A DNA stretch of 33,069 nt from the NCBI GenBank assembly GCA_014337915.1, contig QUBU01000025.1, forward strand, positions 1-33,069, read 5' to 3'. Position numbers and translations under genes: made by a program. The notes below the pieces were generated by a model. It did no database searches and was not told the origin of the DNA. It worked only from the letters and a program-made list of their open reading frames with translations. Positions 28,246 to 33,069 of this stretch are shown piece after piece (positions within the stretch are counted from its first letter, which is position 1; every line of letters starts with the position of its first letter). This DNA is from Gammaproteobacteria bacterium (GTDB lineage: Bacteria; Pseudomonadota; Gammaproteobacteria; Steroidobacterales; GCA-2729495).

Positions 28246-28284
28246 AGCCGAGAACATGTCGGCTTTCGCCATGAACTGGCGAAA
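28246..28284 (-). terminator. two adjacent stem-loops downstream of the cytochrome gene
   Basis: On the minus strand TTTCGCC-(7)-GGCGAAA is followed at once by AGCCGA-(7)-TCGGCT; both stems are perfect, both loops have seven bases, and one base is shared. They lie 16 bases past the cytochrome stop. The trailing TATTCC is a weak T-run, so they may end or stabilise that mRNA. Confidence 0.5.
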
Positions 28285-28300
28285 ACGCGGTGGAAACCTG

Positions 28301-29554
28301 TCAGCGAGCCTCGGCCTCTGCGCCCGGCATGGTCTCTTTCTTCAGGATATTGATGACGGCCGCGCGCGTGGCCGGATCGGTGATCGGGCCGATGGATATG
28401 GCCATGGAGGTGCCCGGCAGGAACTTGTCGGGATTGGCCAGGAAGGCATCGAGCGTCCGGTCGTCCCAGACCAGCCCCTTGCGTCCAGCCTCGGACATCG
28501 CCTGCGAATAGTGGAAATTGGGCACCGTCCCGGCGCGCTGCCCGAAGATGGCATACAGGTTTGGACCAGCGAGATGCTTCGCGTTGCGCTCGACGGTATG
28601 GCAGAAGCGGCACCACTTGTAGGTTTCCGCTTTCACCTGGCGCTCGAATGGCGTCTCTGGCGTCACCGTGACCTGCACCACCGGAGCCTCATGGGAGGTT
28701 ACGCCCGCCGGCGCCGCCACCATCACGCCGACCGGCCAGGGCGTCACGCGGAACATCGCATACGGCCCATACGCCGCGAGTCCCAGCAGCACCAGCACCA
28801 CGAGCACCGCGCTGGCCCGTGCCAGCAGCCCGGCCGGGGCAGTGGCGATGACCCGGGGGCGGCGGCGCGCACGCAGCCAGGCACCCACGGCGAACAGCAG
28901 CGCACTCAGCACCAGGAAGCCGCCGACCGCCGGCACGGCATTGCCCGGCTCCTTGAACGTGCTCATGGCATAGAGGTTCAGGGCCATCGCCACCCAGGCC
29001 TGCAGGCCGATGCCCGGCGGCCAGGCGCGCAGCAGGCCCGTACCCCGGCGCAGCCAGAACCAGGCGCCGCTGCAGACCGTGACCAGCGTCAGCAGCAGCA
29101 CCCCGAAGTTGAGCGCGGAATGGAAGTAGCCGCTGAACATCCAGCCGCTGCGGTTCTCGCCGACCAGGGCCGGCAGGTCGAAGAACGGCCCGATGTGGAC
29201 TTCAAGGCCCTCGGTCCAGGCCTGGCTGATGCCAAGGAGCGGAATCACCAGCAGCAAAAAGTAGAGGGAGAAGGCCAGCGTGCGGGCCCAGGCCTGGCCG
29301 GCGGCGGTCATCCCCGCGGCCGGTGCTGCCGGCTGCTCGCGCAGCCAGCGCCAGATCCGCAGCAGCAGCAGGACGAACAGCGTGATGCCGACCAGGTAGT
29401 GCCAGCCGCGCAGCTGCTCACGCAGCAGCGAGGTCTTTTCCACGCGCGGCATGCGCACCGTCAGCGCCAGCTGCACGGTGTACAGGGCCATGATCAGCCA
29501 GCCGAGAATGACGCTGGCACGGCTGTAGCCCGGACGCTGGAATTCATCACGCAT
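28301..29554 (-). CDS. membrane cytochrome b561-like protein fused to cytochrome c
   Basis: 417 residues. Hydrophobic segments are at about 12-33, 52-70, 92-110, 145-168, 183-200, 211-228 and 246-267, then a C-terminal class I cytochrome c domain with heme motif CRFCH (Cys315-Cys318-His319) and a likely Met384 ligand in PGTSMAIS. Arg-rich loops (about 169-170 and 228-235) place the cytochrome c domain in the periplasm. The first four helices resemble cytochrome b561, but only His52 and His145 stand where ligands are expected; the helix-1 and second helix-4 histidines are replaced (near Gly18 and Val158-Cys161). It probably passes electrons from the quinone pool or a b-heme to a periplasmic acceptor; the partner is unknown. 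The ATG at 29554 is used. It is downstream of gatB by 82 bases. Confidence 0.85.
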   Translation of the reverse strand: MRDEFQRPGYSRASVILGWLIMALYTVQLALTVRMPRVEKTSLLREQLRGWHYLVGITLFVLLLLRIWRWLREQPAAPAAGMTAAGQAWARTLAFSLYFLLLVIPLLGISQAWTEGLEVHIGPFFDLPALVGENRSGWMFSGYFHSALNFGVLLLTLVTVCSGAWFWLRRGTGLLRAWPPGIGLQAWVAMALNLYAMSTFKEPGNAVPAVGGFLVLSALLFAVGAWLRARRRPRVIATAPAGLLARASAVLVVLVLLGLAAYGPYAMFRVTPWPVGVMVAAPAGVTSHEAPVVQVTVTPETPFERQVKAETYKWCRFCHTVERNAKHLAGPNLYAIFGQRAGTVPNFHYSQAMSEAGRKGLVWDDRTLDAFLANPDKFLPGTSMAISIGPITDPATRAAVINILKKETMPGAEAEAR

Positions 29555-29636
29555 GACGCACCTGCCTGTGGCTGCAATTCCCCACGACGCCCGGCCCGGC
29601 CGTGGCTGCCCCGGCGCAGCCCGGGCGCGGCTGCGG

Positions 29637-31078
<1,442 letters not shown>

Positions 31079-31082
<4 letters not shown>

Positions 31083-32560
31083 CGCTTTGCCCCCGCCGGC
31101 GGATCGGCCGGCCGCCGGCGATGCCAGTCGGTGGCGCACTGATACTGGTGGGCGACGTTGAGCACCGCCGCTTCACCGAAGGCGGGGCCGATCAGCTGCA
31201 GGCCCACCGGCAGGCCGTCGACGAACCCGCAGGGCACGGAGATGCCCGGCACACCGGCCAGGTTGACGGCGATGGTGTAGATGTCGTTCAGGTACATCTG
31301 CACCGGGTCGTCGGTCTTCTCGCCCAGGCGGAATGCCGGCGTCGGCGTGGTCGGGCCGGCGATGACATCCACCCTGTCGAAGGCACGGCGCAGGTCCTCG
31401 GCGATGAGCTTGCGCGCCTTCTGCGCCTGCAGGTAGTAGGCGTCGTAGTAGCCGGTCGACAGCACGTAGGTGCCGGTCATGATGCGGCGGCGGACCTCGG
31501 CGCCGAAGCCCTCCTGGCGCGAGCGCTTGTACATTTCTTCGAGCGAGCCGGCCGCAGTGCTGCGGTGGCCGAAGCGCACGCCATCGAAGCGCGCCAGGTT
31601 CGAGGAGGCCTCGGCCGGGGCGACGATGTAGTAGGTCGGCACCGACAGGCCCAGGTGCGGCAGGGACACATCGACGATCTCGGCACCGAGCTGGCGCAAT
31701 ACCTCGAGGGCCTCGCGCAGCCGGGCGGCGCAGCCGGCATCGAGTCCGGCGTCGAAGAACTCCGGCGGCACGCCGATGCGCCGGCCCGCGAGCGGCCGCC
31801 CCAGCTCCGCCACATACCGCGGCACCGGCAGGTCGGCACTGGTGGAGTCGCGCGGATCGAAGCCCGCCATGGCCTCGACCACCAGCGCCGCATCCTCGGC
31901 GCTGCGCGCCAGGATGCCGGCCTGGTCCAGGCTGGAGGCGAAGGCGATCATGCCGTAGCGTGACACGCGGCCATAGCTCGGCTTGAAGCCGGTGATGCCG
32001 CTGAGGGCCGCCGGCTGGCGGATGGAGCCGCCGGTATCGGTGCCGGTGGCCGCAGGCACCAGGCCGGCCGCCACCGCCGCCGCCGAACCGCCCGAAGAAC
32101 CGCCCGGGGAACGTTCCAGGTCCCAGGGATTGCGCACCGGCCCGAAGAAGCTGGTCTCGTTGGACGAACCCATGGCGAATTCGTCCATGTTGGTCTTGCC
32201 GACGCAGACCAGGCCCGCGGCCGCCAGACGCTCGACCACCGTGGCATCGTAGGGCGAGATGAAGTTCGCCAGCATCTTCGAGGCGCAGGTGGTGGCAACC
32301 CCGCGGGTGCAGAAGATGTCCTTGTGGGCGATGGGCACCCCGGTGAGAGGCCCGCCCTCGCCGCGCGCCAGGCGGGCATCGGCCGCATCCGCGGCAGCCA
32401 GCGCCTGCTCCGGCGTGACCGTGATGAAGGCGTTCAGCGCGCCGTCGAAGCGCTCGATGCGCGCCAGGCTGGCCGCGACCAGCTCGCGGCTGCTGGTGCT
32501 GCGCTCCCGGAGCGCACGGGCCAGCTCGGCGATGCTGCGATCGTCTCCCTGCAAGGCCAC
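31079..32560 (-). CDS. gatA: Asp-tRNA(Asn)/Glu-tRNA(Gln) amidotransferase subunit A
   Basis: Amidase subunit that hydrolyses glutamine and channels ammonia to GatB. The 493 residues hold the complete Ser-cisSer-Lys triad: Lys80 in PIAHKDIF, Ser155 in [10 protein letters not shown] and Ser179 in [41 protein letters not shown] is near the C-terminus. The start is GTG at 32560, three bases after the gatC stop. It is the middle gene of gatCAB and overlaps gatB by four bases. A tRNA-Gln gene in the same window shows that Gln codons are read; whether charging is direct or through GatCAB depends on synthetase genes outside the window. Confidence 0.97.
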
Positions 32561-32563
32561 GGC

Positions 32564-32851
32564 CTAGTCGATGACCCGGGGCACGAGGTACAGGCCACCC
32601 TCGGCACGCGGGGCATTCTGCTGGCAGAGGTCGCGGCAGTCCTCTTCGGTGACCACGTCGGGCCGCAGCCGCTGCGCCATGTCCAGCGGATGGGCCATGG
32701 GGACGACGCCCTGCGTGTCCACCTGCCTGAGCTGGTCCACGAGGTCGAGGATGCGCGACAGTTTGGCGGCGTAGTCGGCCGCTTCTTCCTCGCTCAGGGC
32801 CAGGCGCGCCAGCTGCGCAATGTGACGCACGTCCTCTTTGCTCAGTGCCAC
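32564..32851 (-). CDS. gatC: Asp-tRNA(Asn)/Glu-tRNA(Gln) amidotransferase subunit C
   Basis: Small subunit (95 residues) that wraps and stabilises GatA and GatB. Typical features are VRHIAQLARLALSEEEAADYAAKLSRIL at the N-terminus, the VDTQGVVPMAHPLDMAQRLRPDV middle, and the C-terminal NAPRAEGGLYLVPRVI. It starts with GTG at 32851, with GAAGG nine bases upstream. It heads the gatCAB operon and is divergent from mreB, a common arrangement in gammaproteobacteria and betaproteobacteria. Confidence 0.96.
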   Translation of the reverse strand: MALSKEDVRHIAQLARLALSEEEAADYAAKLSRILDLVDQLRQVDTQGVVPMAHPLDMAQRLRPDVVTEEDCRDLCQQNAPRAEGGLYLVPRVID

Positions 32852-32905
32852 GGGAAAGAGCCTTCAGATCAGCCGCTTAGGGGAGCGCGCATGATACACC
32901 GGCGG

Positions 32906-32934
32906 TTGTGAAAATGCCCCCTCGTTGCTAGAGT
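32906..32934 (+). promoter_or_regulatory. candidate promoter of mreB
   Basis: TTGTGA, a 17-base spacer and TAGAGT, with TGC before the -10 as an extended element. The predicted start near 32941 gives a leader of about 60 bases containing the stem ATCCGGT/ACCGGAT. Confidence 0.65.
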
Positions 32935-32942
32935 ACCGCGCA

Positions 32943-32964
32943 ATCCGGTTTCGGGTTACCGGAT
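32943..32964 (+). promoter_or_regulatory. stem-loop in the mreB leader
   Basis: ATCCGGT (32943-32949) and ACCGGAT (32958-32964) form a perfect 7-bp stem with an 8-base loop, 40 bases before the mreB start codon. It could influence mRNA stability or mark an operator; no role is shown. Confidence 0.45.
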
Positions 32965-33004
32965 CCTTCTCGCCGCTTTTTCTGGGCTCAATTGGGTTGC
33001 GCGC

Positions 33005-33069
33005 ATGCTGAAGAAGCTCCTCGGCTACTTCTCGAACGATTTGTCCATTGATCTCGGGACCGCCAACAC
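33005..33069 (+). CDS. mreB: rod-shape-determining protein MreB, N-terminal fragment
   Basis: The first 21 codons are in the window; the gene continues to the right. MLKKLLGYFSNDLSIDLGTAN is the hallmark start of MreB: a short amphipathic membrane-binding helix, then the actin-fold phosphate-1 strand DLGTAN. MreB directs lateral cell-wall synthesis, so the organism is probably rod-shaped. The ATG at 33005 has no clear Shine-Dalgarno sequence. mreC and mreD would be expected next, outside the window. Confidence 0.95.
   Translation, partial: MLKKLLGYFSNDLSIDLGTAN

Noticed and set aside
28094-28300. SAM, SAH or cobalamin riboswitch before the methionine operon
   Set aside because: The hairpins present do not match the layouts I know for these riboswitches, and the nearest palindrome to the start codon looks like a protein operator.

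Overview
This window comes from a G+C-rich chromosome (roughly two-thirds G+C by eye), most likely a gammaproteobacterium near the Xanthomonadales/Nevskiales/Steroidobacterales grade. Evidence for this is the lolB / tRNA-Gln / prs / rplY / pth block, prfA and prmC, a gatCAB operon divergent from mreB, LolB and other outer-membrane proteins, and a Tat-exported sulfatase. Most of the window is chromosomal core; the accessory part is about 8-20 kb. The lineage is an inference.

Layout. 1-2630 (minus): pth, a secreted DUF4344-type putative metallopeptidase, a PPK2-family polyphosphate phosphotransferase, and the first 49 codons of an AI-2E/YdiK-like transporter. 2672-4865 (minus): a clear sigma70-type promoter reads tRNA-Gln(TTG) and then prs; rplY follows and ends in a classical intrinsic terminator. 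4884-7274 (minus): lolB and a TPR lipoprotein. 7325-8416 (plus): prfA, divergent from the TPR gene. In the familiar enterobacterial layout ispE lies between lolB and prs, hemA precedes prfA, and prmC follows prfA. Here ispE and hemA are absent and prmC lies about 10 kb away.

8550-18312 separates prfA from prmC. It holds a secreted amidohydrolase, a TonB-dependent receptor, a molybdate locus (modA, a one-domain ModE, modC, modB), a Tat-dependent sulfatase and a cystathionine gamma-synthase/lyase. The best finding is here. Three ModE-like operators of identical 24-bp geometry precede modA/modE, modB and the TonB receptor. This links an outer-membrane active transporter to molybdate (or tungstate) uptake: receptor across the outer membrane, ModA in the periplasm, ModBC across the inner membrane, and a ModE lacking its molybdate-binding domain as regulator.

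18364-22180: prmC, a Sel1-repeat secreted protein and two overlapping paralogous LuxR-type regulators. Two related palindromes lie upstream of the first regulator gene. 22181-22543 is the only long gap without a confident gene.

22544-28093 (minus): a tightly coupled methionine-cycle operon, ArsR-methyltransferase fusion -> metF -> metH, with overlapping start/stop codons at both junctions. A palindrome 10 nt upstream of the first gene is a candidate autoregulatory operator. 28301-29554: a membrane cytochrome b561-like protein fused to a C-terminal class I cytochrome c; it appears to have kept only one of the two b-heme histidine pairs. 29637-32851 (minus): gatC-gatA-gatB, the amidotransferase for Gln-tRNA(Gln)/Asn-tRNA(Asn). 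33005-33069 (plus): the start of mreB.

I saw no CRISPR array, insertion sequence, phage gene or rRNA.
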